Assembly: GCA_030672545.1 (NCBI GenBank)
Contig: DAOVGF010000031.1
Location: forward strand, 1 to 42,232
Source of the DNA: Candidatus Aerophobota bacterium
GTDB lineage: Bacteria > Aerophobota > Aerophobia > Aerophobales > Aerophobaceae
DNA length: 42,232 nucleotides
Direction: 5' to 3'
A model generated the notes under the pieces. It saw only the letters and a program-made list of their open reading frames with translations. It was not told where the DNA came from and made no database searches. The translations under genes were made by a program, and so were the position numbers. Positions 9,417 to 18,500 of the stretch are shown piece by piece. Within the stretch, counting starts at the first letter, position 1. The number at the start of each line of letters is the position of its first letter.

Positions 9417-10265
9417 TCAGATTAATCTCTCTCTCAATCTTTCCTGGAAAGGACTGTAGGGACATCCTTTTTGATAATAACAAGGTAAAATAATTTTCTT
9501 TATTCTCTCTTTGAGACCGAGCTTGGGAAAAAGAACTTGAGTTTCAGCCACCAAAGTCCGCACTTCAGCAACGGCCTCATCAAAATTCAGATATTTTCCC
9601 TCTTTTCTCTTCCGCAGTCGAAGCTGTTCAGTAAGATAAAGGTAAATATCCGCCGCCGTGGCATTTCTGAATATTGAAGTAAGATCTTCCCGTCTTATTC
9701 TCTCCACCAGGGGCCGATAAATATTGCTGAACCAGTCCCGGGCCGCCTGAGAAAAAGAGAAATCTTTTCCCGTAATTCGGGCAAGGAAATTACGATGTTC
9801 CTTGATTTGCCTGATAAGGCGGTCATAGCCATCTTTTCGAGTGAGAATGACTCCTTCAATATTAGTTCGGTACTCAAAGTCGAATCTTTTCCGATAAAGA
9901 AGGTTTTCCTGATTATCCGGAGGAGGCAGAAACTCGATAACATGAGCATCAATAAATCTTTGTCCCATCTCTTTAGCCACAGAAATACGATGATGTCCAT
10001 CAAGAACAAAATATTCATCCTTGATCTTGTAAAGTTCAATTAAGGGAAGGGGACCACCTTGCTCAAAAAGTTTCTTGATAGATTTCAGGCGCTCAATCTC
10101 CCCCAGACCTCTAAACTTAAAATCTTTATCCAGACATCTACCCACACTGCCGGTTATTCGGCTTAGGTCAACTGGATATATTCCCAAATCTATGCGGGAA
10201 ACCAGGTTCTTTTTCCGCCGCTCATGATCAAAACACTTCAAGATTTTCCGAGGCCGTAGCAGCAA
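9417..10265 (-). CDS. ParB/Srx-fold N-terminal domain protein
   Basis: YPVDLSRITGSVGRCLDKDF, FVLDGHHRISVAKEMG; 282 aa. Confidence 0.7.
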   Translation of the reverse strand: MLLRPRKILKCFDHERRKKNLVSRIDLGIYPVDLSRITGSVGRCLDKDFKFRGLGEIERLKSIKKLFEQGGPLPLIELYKIKDEYFVLDGHHRISVAKEMGQRFIDAHVIEFLPPPDNQENLLYRKRFDFEYRTNIEGVILTRKDGYDRLIRQIKEHRNFLARITGKDFSFSQAARDWFSNIYRPLVERIRREDLTSIFRNATAADIYLYLTEQLRLRKRKEGKYLNFDEAVAEVRTLVAETQVLFPKLGLKERIKKIILPCYYQKGCPYSPFQERLRERLI

Positions 10266-10268
10266 ATT

Positions 10269-10919
10269 TTAGCTCCTTTGGCTGGTAAGAAACTTTGTTT
10301 TTTCGGGGAGTTTTTCTACTTCAAAAATATAATAGCCGTTAATATTGATTACCCTGGTTTTTTCAATTAAGGTCTCCCGCTCCCGACTATACCCATATCT
10401 AAAATGAATATGACCGTGGAGAAAGAATCTGGGCTGATAACGAGAGATAAATTGACGAAAGACCTTAAAACCTTGATGACAGACGTCCTTGCCATCGTGA
10501 ACTCCCTGGGGAGGAGCGTGGGTGAGAACAATATCGGGAACCCCTTTAAAGAAAATTCTGGGCCTGAGCTTGAAAACCTTCCAGTTCATCTGGCCTTGAG
10601 TATATTCCACGCCTCTTCCTCCATACCACATTGATCCTTCCAGGCCCATTATTTTAATTCCTTGGTATTCAACAATTTTCCCATCTATATTCTCACAACC
10701 CAGAGGAGGTCTTTTCGTATAAATAATATCATGATTTCCTCGGACATAAAACAGACGTTTGTTGAGCATACTTACCAGGAAAGATAAAAAACGAGGTCTT
10801 AGATCTCCGCCGGAAAGAATCAAATCTATATCTGAAAAATTGGACTTATCGAAATAATCATAAAGGTATGGATTAATCTCATCTCCTATAGCTAAAATTT
10901 TTATCTTGTTATTCTCCAC
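10269..10919 (-). CDS. Metallophosphoesterase
   Basis: SGGDLRPRF, VRGNHDIIYTKR, LTHAPPQG, FLHGHIHFRYG. Confidence 0.9.
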   Translation of the reverse strand: MENNKIKILAIGDEINPYLYDYFDKSNFSDIDLILSGGDLRPRFLSFLVSMLNKRLFYVRGNHDIIYTKRPPLGCENIDGKIVEYQGIKIMGLEGSMWYGGRGVEYTQGQMNWKVFKLRPRIFFKGVPDIVLTHAPPQGVHDGKDVCHQGFKVFRQFISRYQPRFFLHGHIHFRYGYSRERETLIEKTRVININGYYIFEVEKLPEKTKFLTSQRS

Positions 10920-11000
10920 TTGGCCAACCTGGGTTAATTATTATCCAAATTGGCTTTTCTGTCAAGAAAAAAGAGAACCGTCTCCTTTTCCCCCAGGAAG

Positions 11001-11028
11001 TTGACTTACCCCATTCTCTAAATATAAT
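11001..11028 (+). promoter_or_regulatory. Promoter for the PBP1A gene
   Basis: TTGACT (11001-11006), 16 bp, TATAAT (11023-11028). Confidence 0.65.
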
Positions 11029-11072
11029 AGCATATATGAAATGGGCCAGATGATGCCTGGACTCAAGCCAAT

Positions 11073-11126
11073 GGGAAAACTGCTTACCTTGGCTCTTACT
11101 TTGTTACCAAGGAGATAGCTTTTCCC
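11073..11126 (+). promoter_or_regulatory. Structured 5'UTR hairpin upstream of the PBP1A gene
   Basis: GGGAAAA...CCTTGG-(14 nt)-CCAAGG...TTTTCCC. Confidence 0.5.
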
Positions 11127-11140
11127 AGAAAAAGAAGGTT

Positions 11141-13210
11141 GTGTTTATGATGAGAATAAGAACTTCTCTAACCTACGTCTTTCTTACCTGTCTGTTTATA
11201 ATCCTGGGAGTTAAGGGGGGTTACTATTTGCTCGATTTGTATGAACTTCCCCAAATCGAGCAAATAGGAGAGTATCAACCCAATCTAATTACCACCATGT
11301 ATTCCCAGGAGGGAGAAGTGATAGCTGAGTTTTTTCTGGAAAGAAGAGAAGTAGTTCTTCTTTCCCGGGTCCCCCCGGAGGTGCAACTTGCTTTTATTGC
11401 TGCCGAAGACCAGCGATTTTATCAGCACCGAGGGATTGACATAAGACGTATTGCTAAAGCTGCCTGGATTGACTTGATTACCTGGAGCCGGGCCCAGGGA
11501 GCCAGTACTATTACCCAACAATTAACCAGAAACCTGTTTCTTACCCAGGAAAAAACTCTCGAGCGGAAAATAAAGGAAGCCTTTTTGGCCCTCCAGATTG
11601 AGAGGAAATATAGCAAAGATGAAGTTTTGGAAATGTATCTCAACCAGATTTACTTTGGAAATGGTGTTTATGGAGTGGCCGAAGCAGCTTCATTTTATCT
11701 TAACAAAAAAGTAGAGAAGCTAAATATTGCTGAAGCAGCTTTCCTGGCGGCTATACCAAAAAATCCTTCCCTTTATTCCCCGGTGAGATACCCTGAAAAT
11801 ACTCACCAGAGAAAAAAATTCATTCTGAGAAAAATGTTTCAGCTTGGTTTTATTAGCCAGGAGAAATGGGAGCAGGCCAAGGATTTTACCATCAAGGTTA
11901 CTCCGGGAATGCCTAAAAAAGAGATCGGAAATATCTATCAGGCTCCTTATTTTGTGGAATGGATTCGCCAACAAATAAACGAGAAATATGGATATGATAG
12001 GCTTTGGCGAGGAGGACTCAAAATTTACACCACCCTAAACTTATCTATGCAGAGAGCCGCCGAGGAAGCTCTGATTGACTATTTGAAAGAAAAAAACTTT
12101 CAGGGAGCTCTAATAGCCACGGATCCCCATACCGGATATGTCAAGGCCCTGATAGGGGGTAGAAATTTTGAAGAAAGCCAGTTTAATCGGGCTACTCAGG
12201 CTCATCGTCAGACTGGCTCAGCTTTCAAAATTGTTACTTATACTGCGGCCATTGATACAGGTAAGTTCAACCCGGTAACTCCCTTTTACGATGGGCCAAT
12301 TGCTTTCCGCACTAAAAGACAAGGTGGGAGCAGTGGACAAATCGGTCTAAAGGGAAAATATTGGATTCCCTTAAACTACGAGAAACACTTCTGGGGAAAT
12401 GTGTTTCTTTGGGAAATGCTGGCTCACTCCATTAATGTTTCCTCGATCAGACTACTACAGAAAGTAGGCATAGGAACAACCATTGAGTACGCCCGTAAAT
12501 TGGGTATTGAAAGTCCCTTGAGTCGAGACCTCACTCTCACTCTGGGAACTTCAGGAGTAACTCTTCTGGAGATAGTCAGAGCTTACAGCACTATTGCTAA
12601 TTATGGGATAAGAACCAAACCTATTTTTGTTCAGCGCGTTGAAGACCGACAGGGAACTATCCTGGAGGAGAACTTCCCTCAAGCAAAAATAGTTTTGTCA
12701 CCTCAAAGTGCCTTTGTTATGATTGACCTTCTAAAGAAAGTTGTTGACAATGGTACCGGACGGAGAGTTCGCTGGATGGGATTTGAGAGACCCTGTTGCG
12801 GAAAAACAGGAACAGTAGGATGGCCAAAAGAACAAGAGACCAACAAGACTATTGACGCTTGGTTTATCGGATTCACTCCTGATCTGGTGGCAGGTGTTTG
12901 GATAGGCAAAGATGACGCTACTCCTCTGGGGGAACATATGACTGGAAGTAAGGCGGCTATCCCTCCCTGGGTAGAATTCATGAAAAAAGCTCTAAAAGAG
13001 AAACCGATAAAGGATTTTCCCTCACCTCGGGAAATTGTTTTTAGAGAGATAGATATTGAGACTGGCCTCTTGGCCACTCCTAAGTCTGAGGACACACTGT
13101 GGTTTGCCTTTCTCAAAGGAACCACTCCGGAAAAGTACCACAATTATCCGGAGAAAGAAGACACTTATACCAGAGAATTTAAACCTTATTTTCATCTATC
13201 CCTTCGTTAG
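11141..13210 (+). CDS. PBP1A-family bifunctional transglycosylase/transpeptidase
   Basis: EDQRFYQHRGID, QGASTITQQLTRN, TGSAFKI (SxxK), SINVSS (SxN), CGKTGT (KTG); start may be GTG 11141 or nearby ATGs. Confidence 0.95.
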   Translation: MFMMRIRTSLTYVFLTCLFIILGVKGGYYLLDLYELPQIEQIGEYQPNLITTMYSQEGEVIAEFFLERREVVLLSRVPPEVQLAFIAAEDQRFYQHRGIDIRRIAKAAWIDLITWSRAQGASTITQQLTRNLFLTQEKTLERKIKEAFLALQIERKYSKDEVLEMYLNQIYFGNGVYGVAEAASFYLNKKVEKLNIAEAAFLAAIPKNPSLYSPVRYPENTHQRKKFILRKMFQLGFISQEKWEQAKDFTIKVTPGMPKKEIGNIYQAPYFVEWIRQQINEKYGYDRLWRGGLKIYTTLNLSMQRAAEEALIDYLKEKNFQGALIATDPHTGYVKALIGGRNFEESQFNRATQAHRQTGSAFKIVTYTAAIDTGKFNPVTPFYDGPIAFRTKRQGGSSGQIGLKGKYWIPLNYEKHFWGNVFLWEMLAHSINVSSIRLLQKVGIGTTIEYARKLGIESPLSRDLTLTLGTSGVTLLEIVRAYSTIANYGIRTKPIFVQRVEDRQGTILEENFPQAKIVLSPQSAFVMIDLLKKVVDNGTGRRVRWMGFERPCCGKTGTVGWPKEQETNKTIDAWFIGFTPDLVAGVWIGKDDATPLGEHMTGSKAAIPPWVEFMKKALKEKPIKDFPSPREIVFREIDIETGLLATPKSEDTLWFAFLKGTTPEKYHNYPEKEDTYTREFKPYFHLSLR

Positions 13211-13258
13211 ACCAAATGTTAATAAGACTTATTCTTAGATGAAAGGGAGGTGAGATAA

Positions 13259-13408
13259 ATGTTCGGGATGGTACGGGATCCTGTCTGCAAGGTAAAAATC
13301 AAAAAAACCGAAGCCTCTGCTACCTCTGAATACCAGGGAAAGCTTTATTATTTTTGCTCGGAGAAATGCAGGGATAAATTTGATAAAGACCCGGACAATT
13401 ATCGGTAG
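13259..13408 (+). CDS. Orphan YHS-domain mini-protein (49 aa)
   Basis: MFGMVRDPVCKVKIKKTEASATSEYQGKLYYFCSEKCRDKFDKDPDNYR*; strong SD gggaggtga; absent from ORF track because of length. Confidence 0.85.
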   Translation: MFGMVRDPVCKVKIKKTEASATSEYQGKLYYFCSEKCRDKFDKDPDNYR

Positions 13409-13563
13409 GTCTCGTTTTTCTCCTGGTAACAAGGTGAGAGAACACTGGTGAAATTTTTGAGTCGAAGAGACACCAAAAGAAGAGGGTTATTTTTCAAATT
13501 TTTTGATTCAGGAAACCCGGGAGGCTAAACCCTACTCTACCCTGGTAGCTCCAAAGAGTAAAG

Positions 13564-14337
13564 ATGAAAATAGTTACCTTAATCACTGATTTTCTATCCG
13601 ATTTGTATATCGGTCAGATAAAGGGAGTAATTCTATCAATCAACCCGGAAATTAACCTCATAGATATCAGTCACCGGGTGCAAAGTTATAATATACTGGA
13701 GGCAGCATTTCTGGTGTCCCAAGTCTATGCGGTTTTTCCCACAAATTCTCTTCATCTGGCCGTAGTTGATCCCACAGTAGGGAGTAGGCGCCGGGGGATA
13801 ATTGTCAAAACTGAGAAATATTATCTAGTTGGACCGGATAATGGGCTTTTTTCTTTAATTTTTACCAAAGAAAAACCTCTGAAGATCTATGAAATAAACC
13901 TAAAGAAATTTCCCGAAGCTAGTTTTACCTTCCAGGCCCGAGATATTTTTGCTCCGGTGGTGGGTTACCTTTCTTTGGGATACTTACCCGAGAAGTTTGG
14001 CCGAGAAATCAAAAAAATCCAGGGCTTAAAATTGAAGGAGGGTGTGGTCTTGTTCGTAGATGGATTTGGTAATATCATTACCAATGTCAAAAAGAAGTTT
14101 CGGTCTGGAGAAAAGTTAATAGTAGAGTATAGGGAAAGGAGAATCCAGGCCCAATTTGTGCGAACTTTTGCTCAAGGAAGAGATAACGAATTTATTGTTC
14201 TCACCGGGAGCTCCGGATTTCTTGAATTGGACAAAAATAAGGAATCAGCAGCCAAAGATTTGGGAATCAAAGTCGGAGACGAAATAACGATTAAGAGCGC
14301 TTCTGGAGAGAAATTTCCTCTAACTAAGGTAAAATAG
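13564..14337 (+). CDS. SAM hydroxide adenosyltransferase (DUF62 / SAM hydrolase, adenosine-forming)
   Basis: ITDFLSDLYIGQIKGVI, LAVVDPTVGSRRRGIIV, GPDNGLFS, VDGFGNIITN. Confidence 0.9.
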   Translation: MKIVTLITDFLSDLYIGQIKGVILSINPEINLIDISHRVQSYNILEAAFLVSQVYAVFPTNSLHLAVVDPTVGSRRRGIIVKTEKYYLVGPDNGLFSLIFTKEKPLKIYEINLKKFPEASFTFQARDIFAPVVGYLSLGYLPEKFGREIKKIQGLKLKEGVVLFVDGFGNIITNVKKKFRSGEKLIVEYRERRIQAQFVRTFAQGRDNEFIVLTGSSGFLELDKNKESAAKDLGIKVGDEITIKSASGEKFPLTKVK

Positions 14338-14384
14338 TTTTTAAGAAAAACCTATAATCAAAAATTAACTGAGGAGAGGATAAA

Positions 14385-15380
14385 ATGACCCACTTGGAAA
14401 AGTTGAGGGTAGGAGTGGTGGGAGTAGGTTTTATTGGTGAGTTACACGCCAGAATTTTTTCTGAGATTCCTACGGCTGATTTGGTTGCCGTGGCCGACCC
14501 AGATAAAGAAAGAGCAAAAAAAATAGGGGAAAAATTCCAATGTCGGTATTATCAGGACTACTCAGAATTATTCAATGAAAAAGATATCCAGGCTGTTAGC
14601 ATTTGTGTTCCTGATCGCTATCACCTTGAACCAGCAATAGCTGCAGCCAAAGCCGGTAAAAACATTTTATTGGAAAAACCTATCGCCAGAACAGTAGAAG
14701 ATGCAGAAAAAATCAGAAAAGCTGCTGAAGATAACGGCGTAAGATTGATGGTCGCTCACCTACTTCGATTTGATCCCAGGTATGTACAGCTTCATGACAG
14801 AATTCAAAGAGGGGATTTAGGAGAAATCATCCATATTAGAGCGAAGCGACAAAATCCTAAATCTATTCAGGATCGCCTGCAAGGACGGACATCTATGCTT
14901 TATTATGTTGGCGTACATGACATAGATTTAGTTCTTTGGTATACCAATAGTGAAGTTGAGGAAATCTATGCCAAGAAAGTTTCCAAGATGTATAAGGAAG
15001 ATTGTATATTTGTTCTTTTCAGTTTGAAAAATGGTGTAGTGGGTAGTCTGGAATTCAGTTGGTCTCTTCCAGAAAGTTACCCGTCCGGGATTTGGAGTGA
15101 GGTGGAGATAGTGGGAACAAAGGGAGCGGGTCACATAGACATCTGCGATCAGGGACTCGTTCTATGTACAAATGGATTTAATTTTCCCGATACTCTCCAT
15201 TGGCCAGAGTATAACGGAAAGATATTTGGTGATCTTAGAGACGAGCTGATGCATTTTGTAGAAGCAATTACTAATCATAAAGAGCTATTAATGCCCACCG
15301 AGGATTCAATCAAAGCGGTGGAATTTATTGAAGCTTGCCTGAAATCCATAGAAAAAGGTACTCCGATTAAGTTAGGTTAA
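14385..15380 (+). CDS. Gfo/Idh/MocA family oxidoreductase
   Basis: VGVVGVGFIGELHARIF Rossmann motif, GKNILLEKPIARTVEDAEKI. Confidence 0.93.
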   Translation: MTHLEKLRVGVVGVGFIGELHARIFSEIPTADLVAVADPDKERAKKIGEKFQCRYYQDYSELFNEKDIQAVSICVPDRYHLEPAIAAAKAGKNILLEKPIARTVEDAEKIRKAAEDNGVRLMVAHLLRFDPRYVQLHDRIQRGDLGEIIHIRAKRQNPKSIQDRLQGRTSMLYYVGVHDIDLVLWYTNSEVEEIYAKKVSKMYKEDCIFVLFSLKNGVVGSLEFSWSLPESYPSGIWSEVEIVGTKGAGHIDICDQGLVLCTNGFNFPDTLHWPEYNGKIFGDLRDELMHFVEAITNHKELLMPTEDSIKAVEFIEACLKSIEKGTPIKLG

Positions 15381-15433
15381 GATCTAAGGCTGGTTAATAG
15401 TTTCTGACCGGAACAATAATAAAACGGTCTTTA

Positions 15434-16924
15434 TTATTGATTTTTCCTCCACGATGAAAGATTTAGATCATCCAGGGGGAAAATTGGCCGGGGTATCTTC
15501 TTATAGGATCTCTTGCTATAATCCCAGTTGGCAAAGCCTGGACTATTAAAAAAAAGTGTTTTCCGGGCCACTGATTTATAAGTGATTAGATTAAGCAGAC
15601 CATCTTTTAAAACAATAATCTTTTTGTCCTCGGGTTCAATATGTAAACTACGAAGCATAGCCGGATCATGAATTGAGGCACCCTGGGAGATGAGTATTAT
15701 GTCTATTCCATTCACCTCAAATACTACGGTAGGCCCCATGTCTATTTCTCTTTCGGTGAATTGAAAATCCTTACCCCAGTATTTACCTTCGGAGATGACT
15801 TTTACCGTCCCGGTAACCGTAACCGGTTTAGCATTTATTTGATCCATTTTACCGCCTATTTTGACAGTCAGACTTTTATCCACCCCGGCCTCAATACATT
15901 TATCCACTGCATCAGGGTCAACGATAGCTGCTATGACCGCATTTTTCACCTTTCTTCTGATGAAACTCCGGAGAAAAAAAGGTACATCGCCTGCTGCTCC
16001 TGCCCAAAAACAATCTCCCGTGTCAACAAAAAGTATTGGTCTATCTGACGAAGTAAGAGCCTGATCAATTCCTTGGTCAATAGTGGGAGCGTCCAGGGTA
16101 AATTCATGACGCATATCCCACATCAGTTGAGCAAATCTATCGGTCTCAAATTGGGCTAATTGTTCATCTTTTTTGGCTACCACGAGAACAGAAGAACCAA
16201 CTTCTTTAATATCGGCCAGTGAGTAACCAATGAAGAAGGAAGCCGACAGAATTTCTTCTTTTCTTTCAAGTTCTTTGATTCTTTGTACTAACTTTGCTCT
16301 GGGTTTCGGAGAAGACTCTCCCGGTAACAACGCAGGTAGTTTTCTCATACACATTACAGGTCTAATTTTGTTTTTCATTAAAAAACTCATTAGGTGAGCC
16401 GCTTGTTGTCCTACTTTACTTTGATCAATATGAGGATGAGTGCGGTATCCAATTAAAAAATCCGCATACTTCACCATATCCGGGGAAACATTAGCATGAT
16501 GATCTAAAGTGACCCCCACTGGAATGGCATTTCCCGTAATTTCCCTGATTCTACGGAGTAGATAACCCTCTGGATCGTCCAAATCCTCAGTGACCATAGC
16601 CCCATGAAGAAACAATAAAATTCCTTCTAATTGCTGTTTTGTCTTTTGTATTCTTTCAAGTAAATTTTGCTCCAGAAACTTGAAAGCTACTGTGGTAACC
16701 GGACCTGAGGGTATCGCCGAAGCAGAAATTGTAGGAACAAGCTCTATTCCTTGATTTTCTGCAACTTCCAGAGCACCCTTTAGTTCCGAGTTCTTTTCTC
16801 TATGGTAATTCAGAATATCCTCATCCAGTAAAAGTTCATATTCCTGAAAACATTTTAGATCTGTCTTCACCAGAGAAAAAGTATTAGATTCATGACAGAT
16901 ACTCCCTACGGCTACTAGCATCAT
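15434..16924 (-). CDS. M81 family metallopeptidase (MlrC/microcystinase C-like)
   Basis: GSICHESNTFS, LFLHGAMVTEDLDDPEGYLLRRI, VTLDHHANVSP, YRTHPHID. Confidence 0.9.
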   Translation of the reverse strand: MMLVAVGSICHESNTFSLVKTDLKCFQEYELLLDEDILNYHREKNSELKGALEVAENQGIELVPTISASAIPSGPVTTVAFKFLEQNLLERIQKTKQQLEGILLFLHGAMVTEDLDDPEGYLLRRIREITGNAIPVGVTLDHHANVSPDMVKYADFLIGYRTHPHIDQSKVGQQAAHLMSFLMKNKIRPVMCMRKLPALLPGESSPKPRAKLVQRIKELERKEEILSASFFIGYSLADIKEVGSSVLVVAKKDEQLAQFETDRFAQLMWDMRHEFTLDAPTIDQGIDQALTSSDRPILFVDTGDCFWAGAAGDVPFFLRSFIRRKVKNAVIAAIVDPDAVDKCIEAGVDKSLTVKIGGKMDQINAKPVTVTGTVKVISEGKYWGKDFQFTEREIDMGPTVVFEVNGIDIILISQGASIHDPAMLRSLHIEPEDKKIIVLKDGLLNLITYKSVARKTLFFNSPGFANWDYSKRSYKKIPRPIFPLDDLNLSSWRKNQ

Positions 16925-16970
16925 TTCTCCTCCTGGTCTTTTAAGAAGATATTTACTTCAGGCGTTATTA

Positions 16971-18209
16971 TTATGAGAGAAGCTCTAAGCAGTTTTTCTT
17001 AATTTTCCATATAGCTTCCACGATTGTGTCCATATCGTTGGTGGTACCCAAGAGAGCTCGATGAGATATCCAGACCATTTGACGGGAAAGTCGAGAAGCC
17101 ACCGGAAAATCTGCGGCCTTGGGTTGAAAGTGACCCGGATAATGAGGGCATTCCACCGGACACCCCCGGGGACGAAATTGCTTCTCGGTAAATAGTTCAA
17201 GTTCGTGGATGGCCGGGTAAGGTCTTTCAACCGGTATACCCTCTGCCTTTAAAGCTCTGGCAAAAGTCTCCCGCGGTAATTTCTCAAAATATTCTTCTTG
17301 GTAGAGGAAGGGATACAAATATAAACCCCTCTTGGTTACTCGACTATCACATTGTTGAGGAATGATCCCCGGAATCAATTGTAGTTGCTGGGTAAGATAA
17401 CGGGCATTTTTGTTTCGAATATTAAGATGCTCAGGTAATCTCTTCAGTTGAACTCGCAGCACCGCCGCTTGTAACTCGGTCAGGCGGTAATTAGAGCCTA
17501 AACGAAAGTGACAATAATCATGTTCACCTTTATGTCTTCCACAATTAATAATGGAAGCACATTCTTCTGCCAGAGTCTTGTCATCAGTAATAATAATTCC
17601 TCCTTCGCCGGCAGTCATAGTTTTGCTGGCCTGCATACTAAAAGTGCCTAAATTGGCAAAAGTCCCAATTTTTTTGCTTTTCCACTCTGCACCATGAGCA
17701 TGAGCCGAGTCCTCGATCCATTTCAATTGGTGTTGGGAAACAATCTTGCCTAGGGCATCTAAATCAGCGGGATGACCAGCAAAATGCACGGGAATAATTG
17801 CTTTGGTTCTGTCAGTAATTACTGCCTCTACTTGTTTAGGATCAAGGCAAAAAGTTTTCTCATCCACATCAACCAGCAAAGGTACTGCGTTGGCATAAAG
17901 AACGGCTGACGCCGTAGCCATAAAGGTATAGTCCGGCACTATAACTTCATCACCGGGTCCTATATCCAAAGCCGTGAGAGCCACTTCGATAGCATGAGAT
18001 CCGTTAGTGACTGCTAGGGCGTATGAAGCCTCCTGAAATCGCGCAAATTCAACTTCAAAATCGTCTACCATGTGCCCCTGAGTGCAGAACCAATTTCCAC
18101 TCTGGATAACCGAGGTAACTGCTTCTAACTCCTGTTGATCCCATATAGGCCACTTTGGAAAGGGTTTCTTTCGTACAGGTACTCCGTCTTTTAGTGCAAG
18201 TTTAGCCAT
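16971..18209 (-). CDS. DegT/DnrJ/EryC1/StrS family PLP aminotransferase
   Basis: GDEVIVPDYTFMATASAVLYANAVPLLVDVD, SMQASKTMTAGEGGIIITDD (PLP Lys), ERPYPAIHELELF. Confidence 0.93.
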   Translation of the reverse strand: MAKLALKDGVPVRKKPFPKWPIWDQQELEAVTSVIQSGNWFCTQGHMVDDFEVEFARFQEASYALAVTNGSHAIEVALTALDIGPGDEVIVPDYTFMATASAVLYANAVPLLVDVDEKTFCLDPKQVEAVITDRTKAIIPVHFAGHPADLDALGKIVSQHQLKWIEDSAHAHGAEWKSKKIGTFANLGTFSMQASKTMTAGEGGIIITDDKTLAEECASIINCGRHKGEHDYCHFRLGSNYRLTELQAAVLRVQLKRLPEHLNIRNKNARYLTQQLQLIPGIIPQQCDSRVTKRGLYLYPFLYQEEYFEKLPRETFARALKAEGIPVERPYPAIHELELFTEKQFRPRGCPVECPHYPGHFQPKAADFPVASRLSRQMVWISHRALLGTTNDMDTIVEAIWKIKKNCLELLS

Positions 18210-18242
18210 AGTTTCTACTCCCTCTGTTACATAATATATTAG

Positions 18243-18271
18243 TTGATTATTGGTTGATTTTTATCTTGATT
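18243..18271. repeat. Three phased TTGATT direct repeats in the divergent intergenic region
   Basis: TTGATT at 18243, 18254 and 18266 (11- and 12-bp spacing). Confidence 0.5.
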
Positions 18272-18298
18272 AATTTAGGCTATCTCAAATTTTCCATC

Positions 18299-18414
18299 CT
18301 GTCAATCAACACATCAAATCTCTTCAGCTTGGGGAAAATTTTGAGTATTGCCTCAACAAATACCTACATCGGGAGACTTTTCCCGGAACTGAAGAGAGAC
18401 TGGAAAATTGACAG
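18299..18414. repeat. Long imperfect inverted repeat
   Basis: CTGTCAAT(18299-18306)..CTCTTCAG(18320-18327)..GGGGAAAA(18331-18338) mirrored by TTTTCCC(18378-18384)..CTGAAGAG(18389-18396)..ATTGACAG(18407-18414). Confidence 0.55.
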
Positions 18415-18441
18415 AGGTGGAATTGACGGTATACTGTCAAT
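18408..18441 (+). promoter_or_regulatory. Promoter overlapped by a 20-bp operator-like palindrome
   Basis: TTGACA (18408-18413)-16 bp-TATACT (18430-18435); palindrome ATTGACGGTATACTGTCAAT (18422-18441) centred on the -10. Confidence 0.65.
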
Positions 18442-18500
18442 GTTGTTTCAGGAAAATATTGCCGAGCTGATTTCGTGCGCGAATAGATAAAAGAGGAAAT

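Noticed and set aside
12703-13143. 146-aa minus-strand ORF antisense to PBP1A
   Set aside because: Fully inside the conserved transpeptidase domain CDS; no protein-like motifs.
13409-13563. Possible riboswitch upstream of the SAM hydrolase gene
   Set aside because: TGGTG/CACCA and GGAGGCTA/TAGCTCC pairings exist, but no match to SAM, preQ1, THF or other riboswitch cores that I can recognise; not distinguishable from chance.
15415-15438. AATAATAAA/TTTATTATT hairpin between convergent genes
   Set aside because: Pure A/T stem overlapping the M81 stop codon; too weak to call a terminator with confidence.
18254-18490. 78-aa + ORF in the divergent intergenic region
   Set aside because: Covers the inverted repeat, promoter and operator-like palindrome; no SD or recognisable domain; better explained as noncoding regulatory DNA.
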